Notes under the pieces: model-generated
Database searches by the model: none
Told to the model about the DNA's origin: nothing
What the model saw: the letters and a program-made list of their open reading frames with translations, nothing else
Program-made: the position numbers and the translations under genes
Shown here: positions 50,830 through 60,758 of the stretch, one piece after another
Position numbering within the stretch: position 1 is the stretch's first letter
Layout of the letters: each line of letters starts with the position of its first letter
NCBI RefSeq assembly: GCF_002265875.1
Contig: NZ_NPFA01000005.1
Span: forward strand, 62,001 to 126,000
Direction of reading: 5' to 3'
DNA: 64,000 nt
From: Marinococcus halophilus
GTDB lineage: Bacteria > Bacillota > Bacilli > Bacillales > Marinococcaceae

Positions 50830-51231
50830 CTTTTTCCTCCTCTTCTGTATAACTTCGTTTCTTTTTTCCTTTCCCTTTTTTCCGCTAAACCTTTCACCGT
50901 CTGTGTTTTTCTTCCAGTTCATCACTTTTTATTGGTCAGAAACGTTTAGACTTTCGCAAAAACGTTAATACATTCTCTACCGTTTTCCACAGATATTATT
51001 CGAGCATATTTCTTGAAACTCTCTTCTCCATTTCCTATTATGTAGGTGTAAATCAATTGGTCAGAGAAAATCAAATTTATCTCTTGCATTATACAGGAAG
51101 CGGGTATATAATACTGTTACAAGGTCAAAGATAGTCAAAGTCAACGAATTAATTCTGACCTTACGAAGATGAATACGAACGATGCACACGTCAATAATAC
51201 TACTTTAAAAATAAGGAGGTTCGGTTCAGTT
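50830..51231. other. Intergenic region between the small Arg-rich gene and clpE
   Basis: About 400 bp. The left half (50830-51050) is AT-rich with no recognised signal apart from the repeated AACGTT at 50940-50968. The right half holds the clpE promoter and CtsR sites listed separately. Confidence 0.5.
51059..51139 (+). promoter_or_regulatory. clpE promoter with CtsR boxes
   Basis: TTGCAT (51084-51089) and TATAAT (51107-51112) are 17 bp apart. Just downstream, GGTCAAA-GAT-AGTCAAA (51123-51139) matches the CtsR heptad repeat (A/GGTCAAA-N3-A/GGTCAAA). A degenerate second copy, GGTCAGA-GAA-AATCAAA (51059-51075), lies upstream of the -35. Confidence 0.88.
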
Positions 51232-53415
<2,184 letters not shown>

Positions 53416-53430
53416 TTCTTATACGAGGAC

Positions 53431-53463
53431 AAGCCCTGCGGCATTCTGCTGCAGGGCTTTTTT
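53431..53463 (+). terminator. clpE terminator
   Basis: AAGCCCTGCGGC pairs with GCTGCAGGGCTT (one mismatch) around ATTCT and is followed by TTTTT. Confidence 0.93.
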
Positions 53464-53588
53464 GCTTAAGGAAATCTACTGTGAAATGCTTCCTTGTCTT
53501 ATCCTTTTCCCGAAATCACGCATCAATCAAAGCAGCTTTTTCCGGTTTTAACGCCGCTTTTCCAGAAAGGTTGATTAGATGAGGTAAA

Positions 53589-53737
53589 ATGTACTCTGTT
53601 TTTTGTGGGCAATATTTATACTATCCACGGTTCTTTTTACAGCAGCCGGCATTCAGGCTGGAGAATGGAATTTTTTCATCGTTTTATTAAGCACGGTGGC
53701 GGGCACGTATTATAAGCTCTCTCCTCTGAAATCTTAA
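53589..53737 (+). pseudogene. Small membrane protein gene with a homopolymer frameshift
   Basis: An ATG four bases after GAGGT (53589) reads MYSVF and then leaves frame in a run of six T (53599-53604). With one extra T the frame joins LWAIFILSTVLFTAAGIQAG and EWNFFIVLLSTVAGTYYKL, two membrane helices ending in PLKS and a stop at 53735, a protein of about 49 residues. The two-helix layout with a Trp-Asn-Phe-Phe motif resembles the small DUF4305-type Bacillus membrane proteins. It could be a pseudogene, a base-calling error or a TTG-initiated gene (53603). A parS-like site follows directly. Confidence 0.55.
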
Positions 53738-53738
53738 A

Positions 53739-53754
53739 TGTTCCACGTGGAACA
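53739..53754. promoter_or_regulatory. parS-like site, symmetrical variant
   Basis: TGTTCCACGTGGAACA has a C/G pair in place of T/A at symmetrical parS positions. It is followed by a T-run, so the same DNA can also form a terminator for the gene upstream. Confidence 0.65.
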
Positions 53755-53785
53755 TTTTTTGTGTAAATATATTTCTCATCTTCCT

Positions 53786-53834
53786 TTTACTTTTACATAA
53801 AAAGAGCGTACAATGTAATTGATAACGATTATCA
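53786..53834 (+). promoter_or_regulatory. Promoter and Fur box of the ferredoxin-NADP reductase gene
   Basis: TTTACT (53786-53791) and TACAAT (53809-53814) are 17 bp apart. TGATAACGATTATCA (53820-53834) matches the Fur 7-1-7 consensus TGATAATNATTATCA at all but one position and overlaps the start point. Confidence 0.85.
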
Positions 53835-53852
53835 CTAAAGGAGCTGGACACC

Positions 53853-54902
53853 TTGTCTGACTTTCAAATACATGACGTTACTATCATCGGCGGCGGACCC
53901 GCCGGCCTGTATACTGCTTTTTATTGTGGAATGCGGGCGCTTGATACTCACATTATTGAAGCACAGCCGGATTTGGGCGGAAAAATTCACGCCTATCCCG
54001 AAAAAATTGTCTGGGATGTTGGCGGCCTGCCCCCTTCCTCTGGAAAACAGCTGATGGATCAGCTGGTAGCCCAGGCAGAAACTTTCCGCCCCGCGATCAC
54101 GACAAATGAAAAAATTATTCACGTAGAAAAAGACGAGGACGGGCTTTTTCGCCTGGAGGCGGAAACAGGCGGCATTTACTATTCCCGCTCTGTCATCGTC
54201 GCTGTCGGGCACGGCATTCTTCATGCCCAAAAGCTCGACATCGAAGGCGCAGAAAAATTCGAGCTTTCCAACCTTCACTATACTGTACAGCACCTTGAGC
54301 GATTTCGTAATCAGAGGGTTATCATTTCCGGCGGCGGAAACTCTGCCGTCGACTGGGCTAATGCTCTCTGCCCGATCGCAAGCGAAGTTACAGTCGTACA
54401 CCGGCGCGATGAGTTCGGCGGCCATGAGCGGCATGTCCAGGAAATGAAGGACTCCGAAGTGAACGTGCAGACTCCTTTTGCCCTTTCCGGGCTTCGCGGC
54501 AACGACGCGGGCACCGCTATCGAAAAAGTGCTGTGCACAAATCTTGATACTGACGAACGTGTGGAAAAAGAAGTGGACGCCGTCATCGTGAACCACGGTT
54601 TCCAGATGGAATTTGAGCTTCTCGAAAACCTGCAGCTGCAAACAGAAGAAAATAAAATTCTCGTAAACGAGCGGATGGGCACAAATATCGAAGGTTTGTT
54701 TGCTGCCGGGGACATTACCAGCCACCATGGAAAGGTTCACCTAATTGCCGGAGCGTTTGTAGAAGGCGCTTCCGCTGCGAACAGCGTCAAGCAGTACCTG
54801 GAACCCGGCGCCGGGGCGAAAGCAATGGTTTCTTCCCATAACGAACGATTCGCAGAAAAAAACCAGGAAATTCAAAAAAATCTTCTTTCCAAGCAACTTT
54901 AA
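53853..54902 (+). CDS. Ferredoxin--NADP reductase type 2 (YumC/YcgT-like)
   Basis: FAD flavoprotein with a thioredoxin reductase-like fold but no redox CxxC pair, transferring electrons between NADPH and ferredoxin or flavodoxin. The 349 residues begin at a TTG after AAAGGAGC. FAD binding is VTIIGGGPAGLYTAFYCG, NADPH binding is RVIISGGGNSAVDWA, and the FAD C-terminal motif is GLFAAGDITSHHGKVHLIAGA (in part). The Fur box upstream suggests induction by iron starvation, like B. subtilis ycgT. It could supply electrons for heme breakdown or siderophore reduction. Confidence 0.92.
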   Translation: MSDFQIHDVTIIGGGPAGLYTAFYCGMRALDTHIIEAQPDLGGKIHAYPEKIVWDVGGLPPSSGKQLMDQLVAQAETFRPAITTNEKIIHVEKDEDGLFRLEAETGGIYYSRSVIVAVGHGILHAQKLDIEGAEKFELSNLHYTVQHLERFRNQRVIISGGGNSAVDWANALCPIASEVTVVHRRDEFGGHERHVQEMKDSEVNVQTPFALSGLRGNDAGTAIEKVLCTNLDTDERVEKEVDAVIVNHGFQMEFELLENLQLQTEENKILVNERMGTNIEGLFAAGDITSHHGKVHLIAGAFVEGASAANSVKQYLEPGAGAKAMVSSHNERFAEKNQEIQKNLLSKQL

Positions 54903-54965
54903 AAGAGTTTACCGAAAGACTGGGAGACCCGCCAGCTGCTAATTTTAATCAAAGAGGTGAAAGCG

Positions 54966-55472
54966 TTGCGACTCCCCCGCTCCACAGAACGTCTTTCATT
55001 TCGTTCTATGCAGCATAAAGACCACCCACTGCTGAAAAATATTTTTCAGGATAAAGACGTTATGCGCTATTACGCCGACTTAAAGTCCGAAAAAGAAATC
55101 AATGAATGGATCCATTGGAACAAAAGTCACTATCTATCATACGGGGTCGGGATGTGGATAGTGGAAGACCGGCACACTCAAAGCTTTATCGGCCAGTGCG
55201 GACTTGTGCCCGAAAGAATAGAAGGAAACATTTCTATTGAACTTGGGTACCTGCTCACCCCTGAAAACTGGGGACTGGGCTATGCTTCTGAATCAGCAGC
55301 TATGGTCCGGGATTTTGCATTCTATTCACTTGCCATCCCAAAGCTTGTTTCAGTCATCGATCCTGCCAATACGCCTTCTATTAAAGTAGCAGAAAACATC
55401 GGGATGACCTACCAGCGCCCTGTCAGGCGGTGGAACCGTTCCTTAAGCTTATATGCGGCTGAACGCTCCTAA
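54966..55472 (+). CDS. GNAT-family N-acetyltransferase
   Basis: Acetyltransferase of 168 residues in the RimJ/RimL-like group. The TTG six bases after AGAGGTG is preferred; a GTG three codons earlier overlaps that ribosome site. The opening is LPRSTERLSFRSMQHKDHPL, motif A is ELGYLLTPENWGLGYASESA, and motif B is VIDPANTPSIKVAENIGMTY. It lies 63 bp after the ferredoxin reductase gene without a clear terminator between them, so readthrough under Fur control is possible. The substrate is unknown. Confidence 0.87.
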   Translation: MRLPRSTERLSFRSMQHKDHPLLKNIFQDKDVMRYYADLKSEKEINEWIHWNKSHYLSYGVGMWIVEDRHTQSFIGQCGLVPERIEGNISIELGYLLTPENWGLGYASESAAMVRDFAFYSLAIPKLVSVIDPANTPSIKVAENIGMTYQRPVRRWNRSLSLYAAERS

Positions 55473-55571
55473 CGCAACTGTCACAATTCGTCCATTGTTC
55501 CGGCTTCCCTCTTGTGCTATGTTAACGATGTATTCTTATCGTGATTTTGCTATTAGAAAGGAAGGCCGTGC

Positions 55572-55886
55572 ATGAATTCTCTCCAATCGCTTAGGTGGGC
55601 CGGTATTATTGAAGGAATCTCGTTTCTGCTCCTGCTCTTTATTGCCATGCCGTTAAAGTATGGAGCTGGCTTTGACATGGCTGTTACCGTTGTTGGAGCT
55701 GCCCATGGTGGATTGTTTATCTTATATGTAGCTATTGCTCTTTTTGTCTGGATCCAAAAACGCTGGCCGTTTCTGCGTATGCTCATTGCTGTTATTGTAT
55801 CTGTCATTCCGTTTGGCCCGTTCGTGTTTGAACGAAGCCTCCGCCGCGAAGAAAATGACGAGCTCGAGCCTGACGCCGTTTTTTAA
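55572..55886 (+). CDS. DUF3817 membrane protein
   Basis: A 104-residue protein with three spans. The DUF3817 pattern is complete: LRWAGIIEGISFLLLLFIAMPLKY (in parts, with conserved Glu in span 1), VGAAHGGLFILYVA, and IPFGPFVFERSL. The role is unknown; family members occur widely in Firmicutes and Actinobacteria. GAAAGGAAGG precedes the ATG. The coding end forms part of its terminator. Confidence 0.9.
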   Translation: MNSLQSLRWAGIIEGISFLLLLFIAMPLKYGAGFDMAVTVVGAAHGGLFILYVAIALFVWIQKRWPFLRMLIAVIVSVIPFGPFVFERSLRREENDELEPDAVF

Positions 55887-55911
55887 ACCGAACCCTTTGT
55901 TCGGTTTTTTT
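55886..55911 (+). terminator. DUF3817 gene terminator
   Basis: ACCGAAC pairs with GTTCGGT and is followed by TTTTTT. Confidence 0.9.
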
Positions 55912-56024
55912 CATGGACTGCTGAGGGTTATAGTAATTTCTTTTAAAACGTGATATAAAGAATTGAAGCTGTGAAAAATTTGCAGTTTTTACATAAACCA
56001 ATTTCTGATGAACGAGGAGTCTCG

Positions 56025-56858
56025 ATGTACATGATTGAATGGAAAAATATTTTACGCGGCATGGCCATGGGCGCCAGTGACGTTATCCCGGGCGTGAGCG
56101 GTGGCACTCTGGCATTGATACTTGGCATTTACTACCGGCTTTTGTCTGCGATCAGCCTGCTTTTTTCACGCCAGTGGAAGCAGCAGCTCGGCTTTTTAAT
56201 TCCTTTGGGAGTAGGAATGGGGGCAGCTATCCTGTCGCTTGCCCATCTGCTCGAATGGCTGCTTGCCGAACATCCACAGCCAACGTTTTTCTTCTTTTTT
56301 GGGCTGATACTCGGAACGATTCCTTTTATTTTGTATAAAGTGAATTATAAAACAAATTTCAAAAAGAACCATTACGTCATTTTACTGCTCGCAGCCGTGA
56401 TTGTCTTACTCTCCGGCCTTTTCCAGGGGGATGAGGAGACAGCTGTGATTGCTACCGGGAGCGCAGGAAGCTTTGCCATTTTGTTTTTCTCAGGCTGGCT
56501 TGCGAGCACAGCGATGATTCTTCCCGGCATCAGTGGTTCATTTGTGCTTGTGATTATTGGCGTTTATCAAACCGTCATTAATGCTCTGACAGAATTGAAC
56601 CTGCCGGTGCTCTTCACCTTCGGCGTTGGCGTTCTTGTAGGAATAGCGATCATGAGCAAGCTATTGCGCTACATGCTGCATGCTCATACGGTGGGAACGT
56701 ATGCAGTAATTACCGGCCTGCTTGTTGGTTCGCTTTATGTTATATTTCCAGGTTTAAATGACGGCGTAATTGCTTTCGTCGTAAGTCTCGTAACATTTGT
56801 TACCGGCCTCGGCCTGGCACTTTTTCTTGGCCGGATTGACCGCACAAGAGCAGTATAG
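56025..56858 (+). CDS. DUF368 (PopT-like) polyprenyl-phosphate transporter
   Basis: Polytopic membrane protein of 277 residues. The DUF368 signature ASDVIPGVSGGTLALILGIY is at the N-terminus, with the repeated motif ILPGISGSFVLVIIGVY in the second half, giving an inverted-repeat transporter. DUF368 proteins have been shown to return undecaprenyl phosphate across the membrane for reuse in wall synthesis, with a special importance at alkaline pH in some bacteria. GAGGAG precedes the ATG; a second ATG two codons on is possible. Confidence 0.9.
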   Translation: MYMIEWKNILRGMAMGASDVIPGVSGGTLALILGIYYRLLSAISLLFSRQWKQQLGFLIPLGVGMGAAILSLAHLLEWLLAEHPQPTFFFFFGLILGTIPFILYKVNYKTNFKKNHYVILLLAAVIVLLSGLFQGDEETAVIATGSAGSFAILFFSGWLASTAMILPGISGSFVLVIIGVYQTVINALTELNLPVLFTFGVGVLVGIAIMSKLLRYMLHAHTVGTYAVITGLLVGSLYVIFPGLNDGVIAFVVSLVTFVTGLGLALFLGRIDRTRAV

Positions 56859-56874
56859 TTTTTATTACAAACAG

Positions 56875-56919
56875 AAAAAGGCCGGCCGCGGATAAACCAC
56901 CCGCAGCCGGCCCTTTTTA
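56875..56919. terminator. Bidirectional terminator between DUF368 and ywdK
   Basis: AAAGGCCGGC pairs with GCCGGCCCTTT with an inner CGCGG/CCGC stem and A/T-rich flanks on both sides. Confidence 0.9.
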
Positions 56920-56925
56920 TGCCTT

Positions 56926-57303
56926 TTAGGCTTTCAGCACATATATAATTAAACAAATCCAACCGGCAATAAAAGCAACTCCGCCTAAAGGAGTGACGGC
57001 CCCCAGCCAGGAAATGCCTGAAAGCGACAATGCGTACAAACTGCCTGAAAACAAAACGATACCTGCAAATAAAAGCCATCCGGACCACCCCACCAGTGCT
57101 GAACCTCCGCCGGTGTATGCTGCGACTGCACCAATAGCGATCAGCCCCAGGGAATGATACATATGGTACTGCGCGCCAGTCTGATACGTGTCAATCATAC
57201 GGTCTGAAAGCCGGCCCTCCAGGCCGTGGGCTCCGAATGCCCCTATTCCTACAGCCATCGCAGCGTTCACTGCTCCTAATATCACGAGTACTTTCCAAAG
57301 CAT
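56926..57303 (-). CDS. ywdK: DUF423 membrane protein YwdK
   Basis: A 125-residue protein with four spans. The DUF423 pattern is clear: GAVNAAMAVGIGAFGAHGLEG and TYQTGAQYHMYHSLGLIAIG in the first half and FSGSLYALSLSG followed by GAVTPLGGVAFIAGW in the second. GAAGGAG precedes the ATG; an upstream TTG is ignored. The function is unknown. Together with ywdI just upstream it recalls the B. subtilis ywdI-ywdJ-ywdK group, with ywdJ missing. Confidence 0.92.
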   Translation of the reverse strand: MLWKVLVILGAVNAAMAVGIGAFGAHGLEGRLSDRMIDTYQTGAQYHMYHSLGLIAIGAVAAYTGGGSALVGWSGWLLFAGIVLFSGSLYALSLSGISWLGAVTPLGGVAFIAGWICLIIYVLKA

Positions 57304-57321
57304 GCCCAAATCTCCTTCTTT

Positions 57322-57621
57322 TTAAAAATCCAGTAAATTACCTTCCGTGGACGGAATTTCCTCTTCCTCCCCGGACGGTTCCCGGCGGGGGTTCCTTGCC
57401 GCAGTCACTCCCGAAGCAGAAGCTGGCGCCCCGGAACGAGGGGGCGATGCAACTGGCTGCTTCACTTCAGCCTCCCTTGAAGAAAGCAGAATATCGCAGT
57501 AGTTTCGAAGCGTTCTTGCATGCTCCTGCAGCGCCCGCTCGTCTCCTTTTTCCCCCTGCTCGGCGAGCTGGAGCAATTCCTCTTCCATTTTTTCAATCAC
57601 GGTCTGAACAGATATCTGCAT
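57322..57621 (-). CDS. ywdI: YwdI family protein (DUF5327)
   Basis: A 99-residue protein whose first half is helical (ISVQTVIEKMEEELLQLAEQG, in part, then ALQEHARTLRNYCDILL) and matches YwdI/DUF5327. The second half is a Pro/Ser/Glu-rich tail ending EEEEIPSTEGNLLDF, probably disordered. GGGAGGG precedes the ATG. The open frame extends 67 codons upstream with no ribosome site and includes a Cys-rich, non-protein-like segment, so it is rejected. It lies 18 bp upstream of ywdK. Confidence 0.82.
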   Translation of the reverse strand: MQISVQTVIEKMEEELLQLAEQGEKGDERALQEHARTLRNYCDILLSSREAEVKQPVASPPRSGAPASASGVTAARNPRREPSGEEEEIPSTEGNLLDF

Positions 57622-57793
57622 AAGCTCTGCCCTCCCTTTCTTTGCGTTCATCATAGTACAATTAGGATCCTGCCAAATTATATCATATGTGCAGCCCGCA
57701 GCCTTACGTTTCCTCTTATTGTCACGAGACGTTCGCAATTGGCTGATGCAAAAGAAATACCGGGGCGGAAAAACCGGCCCGGCAGGCAATTGC

Positions 57794-59260
57794 TTATTGA
57801 CTGAACTCATTTTGAATTTCATGCATTTTCTGCACTTTATTTTCCCAGCATTTCGGGCTTAAGTCGACCGGGTATTCTTCCGGGTTTAACGAACGTTTGT
57901 ATTCTTCCCATAAAAGCGGAAGATTTGATTGCATATAGGCCTGGATATCTGCCATGGAAGGCAGGCTGTAAACCAGCTTCCCATCTTTAAATATTGTTTC
58001 ATGAAGATTCACAGCTTTGAAATTCCGGACCTTTTTGCTGATGTACGTATGCACGGGATGGAACATATGCAGTTCCTCCTGCTCGTTTGGCTCTTCCCCG
58101 GCAAGCGTAACGTAATCTCCTTCTGAGCGTTTGTTTTCAGTATTTATAATCCGATAGACGTTTTTCACACCGGGTGTAGTCATTTTCTCCAGATTACCGG
58201 ATTTTTTTGCCCCAATCTTCATCGTGTCACGCATGCGGGCGTTATCGCCCTCAATGGCTACAAGCTTGTATACTGCCCCAAGAGCAGGCTGGTCATAGCC
58301 AGTAATAAGCTTTGTTCCGATGCCCCACGTATCAATCTCTGCTCCTTGGGATTTCAAATTGGTGATCGTGTACTCATCCAGATCTCCGGAAGCGATAATC
58401 TGGGTGTCGGTAAAGCCGGCTTCATCGAGCATTCGCCTCGCTTCTTTGGATAGATAGGCCAGATCCCCGCTGTCGAGACGCACGCCTTTAAAGCGGATAT
58501 TTTCTCCCATTTCTTCTGCAACCTTAATTGCGTTAGGAACTCCGGAACGAAGGGTGTCGTACGTATCCACTAAGAACACGCAATCCGTATGGTGCTCAGC
58601 ATACATTTTAAAAGCTTCATATTCAGTCTCGCAGGCCTGAACCATAGAATGCGCATGTGTGCCTGCTGTAGGGAGTCCGAATACCTTTCCTGCCCTGACG
58701 TTGCTCGTTACTTCAAAACCGCCGACAAAGGCTGCTCTGCTTCCCCATAAGCCGGCATCCAGCTCCTGGGCCCGCCGCAGGCCAAAATCCATCGCGCGCC
58801 CATTTCCCCCTGTCACCTGTTTAATCCGGGCTGCTTTCGTAGCGATCAGCGTTTGATAGTTCACCATGTTTAAAAGCGCCGTTTCGATTAACTGGGCTTC
58901 TCCAAGCGGCGCTTCTACTTTGAGCAGCGGCTCGTTGCCAAAGACAAGCTCGCCTTCTTTCATAGCATAAACGCTGCCGGTAAACCTGAGTTCCTCTAAA
59001 TAGGAAAGAAAATCTTCTCCGTAGCCTGCTTCCCGCAAGTAGGCAAGATCCTCCTCTGTCATCCGGAAGTTTTCTAAAAAATTCACCACCCGTTCCAGCC
59101 CGGCAAATACGCCGAAGCCATTACCAAACGGAAGCTCCCGAAAGTATAGATCAAATACGGCATTACGGGTATGCATACCGCTTCGCCAATACGTTTCCAC
59201 CATATTCACCTGATACAAATCCGTATGCAGCGATAAACTGTCATCTTCATAGCGTGTCAT
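57794..59260 (-). CDS. pncB: Nicotinate phosphoribosyltransferase
   Basis: First step of NAD salvage from nicotinate. The 488 residues match the Gram-positive form (YueK length). Visible are SLHTDLYQVNMVETYW at the N-terminus, the catalytic His region in FGLPTAGTHAHSMV, DTYDTLRSGVPNAI for phosphoribosyl binding, and GVRLDSGDLAYLS with IIASGDLDEYTI. AGGAGGGGG precedes the ATG. It is separated from ywdI by 170 bp without a clear terminator. Confidence 0.95.
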   Translation of the reverse strand: MTRYEDDSLSLHTDLYQVNMVETYWRSGMHTRNAVFDLYFRELPFGNGFGVFAGLERVVNFLENFRMTEEDLAYLREAGYGEDFLSYLEELRFTGSVYAMKEGELVFGNEPLLKVEAPLGEAQLIETALLNMVNYQTLIATKAARIKQVTGGNGRAMDFGLRRAQELDAGLWGSRAAFVGGFEVTSNVRAGKVFGLPTAGTHAHSMVQACETEYEAFKMYAEHHTDCVFLVDTYDTLRSGVPNAIKVAEEMGENIRFKGVRLDSGDLAYLSKEARRMLDEAGFTDTQIIASGDLDEYTITNLKSQGAEIDTWGIGTKLITGYDQPALGAVYKLVAIEGDNARMRDTMKIGAKKSGNLEKMTTPGVKNVYRIINTENKRSEGDYVTLAGEEPNEQEELHMFHPVHTYISKKVRNFKAVNLHETIFKDGKLVYSLPSMADIQAYMQSNLPLLWEEYKRSLNPEEYPVDLSPKCWENKVQKMHEIQNEFSQ

Positions 59261-59391
59261 TCCAGTCCCCCTCCTAAAAAACCTGTCATTTATACTTTCC
59301 TGAGCCGTTTTTGCACTACTTGTACTTTTTCACTTCTTCTTTCCTTTGAAACCCGTTTCCATTTCCGCTTTTTTCCGGATTTATTTACATT

Positions 59392-59430
59392 TAAAAAAGA
59401 GTCCGCCCTAAAATTTAGGTGCGGACTCTT
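59392..59430 (-). terminator. Terminator of the 61-residue protein gene
   Basis: On the minus strand AAGAGTCCGC..CCTAAA pairs with TTTAGG.GCGGACTCTT and is followed by six T. Confidence 0.92.
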
Positions 59431-59440
59431 ATACGTGTGT

Positions 59441-59626
59441 TTACTTCTCTACAAGCTCATAGCCATAGGCTTCGATCTTTGCGTAGTCTTCCTCATCAAC
59501 CACCCAGTACTGGCCATCGTTATTGCGCACAATAACTTCCTTTTCCGATGCGTCTTCACGGGCGTTCTCAAGCTCGTCGAATTTTTTCGCCGGCACTTGA
59601 ATATCTTCTACAATGATAAATGACAT
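59441..59626 (-). CDS. Small acidic hypothetical protein
   Basis: The family is not recognised. The 61-residue protein starts MSFIIVEDIQVPAKKFDEL after GGAGGTG. It has a beta-like opening, a charged helix (ARDEASEKE-like region), then EVIVRNNDGQYWVVDEEDYAKIEAYGYELVE in pieces, suggesting a small alpha/beta fold. It is a separate unit with a perfect terminator between the nitrogen operon and pncB. Confidence 0.75.
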   Translation of the reverse strand: MSFIIVEDIQVPAKKFDELENAREDASEKEVIVRNNDGQYWVVDEEDYAKIEAYGYELVEK

Positions 59627-59744
59627 GAATAAAACACCTCCGTTGTTTCGAAAGTGTTCCCGTTCATTTCTTTATTCAAACAAATATAAAGAATTTTTTT
59701 GAAAAAGGGACTTTTTTATTAATACATTTCCAGCCTTCTAATTG

Positions 59745-60002
59745 TCAGCCGGAATTTTTGTTCCGGGCGGAGAGCACGGCTTTAATGCCGGCAATATTTA
59801 ACCCCTGGTCAATAAGCTCTTTGATTTCCTGACACCGGTCAATATCATTCATCGAAAACAGGCGCTGGTTTCCTTGGTTTCGTTCCGGATCAATCAGCCC
59901 CTGCTCTTCGTAGTAACGGATTTGGCGAGCTGACAATGATGTGATTTCTTGTACCACGCTAATGGGAAAACAGGCAGCGCTACGAGGGATATTACCTTTC
60001 AC
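59745..60002 (-). CDS. Short GlnR/TnrA-like MerR-family regulator
   Basis: An 85-residue regulator that starts at a GTG after AAGGAGGAGG. The DNA-binding half closely follows B. subtilis GlnR: the opening NIPRS..CFPI, recognition helix [15 protein letters not shown], wing [14 protein letters not shown] and helix [15 protein letters not shown]. It then stops after ARNKNSG. The roughly 50-residue C-terminal tail through which GlnR and TnrA sense feedback-inhibited glutamine synthetase is missing. It is the last gene of the amt operon, whose promoter region has two GlnR/TnrA boxes, so autoregulation without glutamine synthetase sensing is an inference. Confidence 0.85.
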   Translation of the reverse strand: MKGNIPRSAACFPISVVQEITSLSARQIRYYEEQGLIDPERNQGNQRLFSMNDIDRCQEIKELIDQGLNIAGIKAVLSARNKNSG

Positions 60003-60050
60003 CGCGCCCTCCTCCTTTTTAAATTTTTTCAGCCGGCCGTACGGGGCCGT

Positions 60051-60758
60051 TCATTTACGGCGGTGACTGAGATGGGCATAGACGTCTTGAAGTGTTTCGT
60101 ATCCGAGCTCCTGGACTGTCTGAATGGAACGTACCCAGAGCTCGGCAGCCATAATGGCATCCCCGAGAGCATTGTGTCTTCCCTTTATAGGGACATCGTA
60201 ATAGCTGCAGCAATCATCAAGCGAACGAAACTCAAAGTCCGGCGCAGCAATACTGAACACAAATGAAGTATCAAGCAGGCGGTGCTGAAGATTCGACCCC
60301 ATTGTCCGGTACGTATACTTCTGCAAAAACTTTCGTTCATGACTGGCATGATGGGCTACGAGTATATCTGCCTGGGCAAATTGATAGAACTGCTCGAGAG
60401 CCTCGCTGATTGGCTGGCCGTCCGCCGCTAGCTCCTCCGCTGTTAATCCGGTAACCTCGCTTACCTCCGGGGACACAGCCTCCGGTTCACGAACAAGCGT
60501 ATAAAAGGCGTCATCCCGCACCAGCCGGTTGTGTTTAATTTTAATAGCTCCCATCGACAATATCTTATCTCCGGCATCCGCATTAAAGCCCGAGGTTTCC
60601 AGGTCAAGGACGGTAACATTCAGCGAAGAAACCGATTTCTGCAGAGGCTGCTCCGCTTTTACGTCTTTTTGCAGCTGGCGCATGAAAGACTGGTGCTGGG
60701 GGTTCGTGGAGTCCAGGCCGCCAAATCGACTCGAAATACTGCGCATCCATTGGAACAT
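60051..60758 (-). CDS. DnaQ-like 3'-5' exonuclease (DEDDh)
   Basis: A 235-residue exonuclease of the DNA polymerase III epsilon fold. Metal ligands are VLDLETSGFN (DxE), the Asp in ILVAHHASHERKFL, and the DEDDh signature RHNALGDAIMAAE. An N-terminal extension of about 45 residues (MFQWMRSISSRFGGL onward) is specific to this protein. Its ATG abuts the stop of the nucleotidyltransferase gene (TAAATG). DnaQ-type exonucleases are sometimes fused or linked to DUF294 nucleotidyltransferases, so the two probably act on one substrate, perhaps an RNA or nucleotide signal. Confidence 0.88.
   Translation of the reverse strand: MFQWMRSISSRFGGLDSTNPQHQSFMRQLQKDVKAEQPLQKSVSSLNVTVLDLETSGFNADAGDKILSMGAIKIKHNRLVRDDAFYTLVREPEAVSPEVSEVTGLTAEELAADGQPISEALEQFYQFAQADILVAHHASHERKFLQKYTYRTMGSNLQHRLLDTSFVFSIAAPDFEFRSLDDCCSYYDVPIKGRHNALGDAIMAAELWVRSIQTVQELGYETLQDVYAHLSHRRK

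Noticed and set aside
54311-54740. Long minus-strand frames inside the ferredoxin-NADP reductase gene
   Set aside because: They are shadows of a strongly supported gene; low-complexity Ser/Arg composition follows from the codon use of the plus strand.
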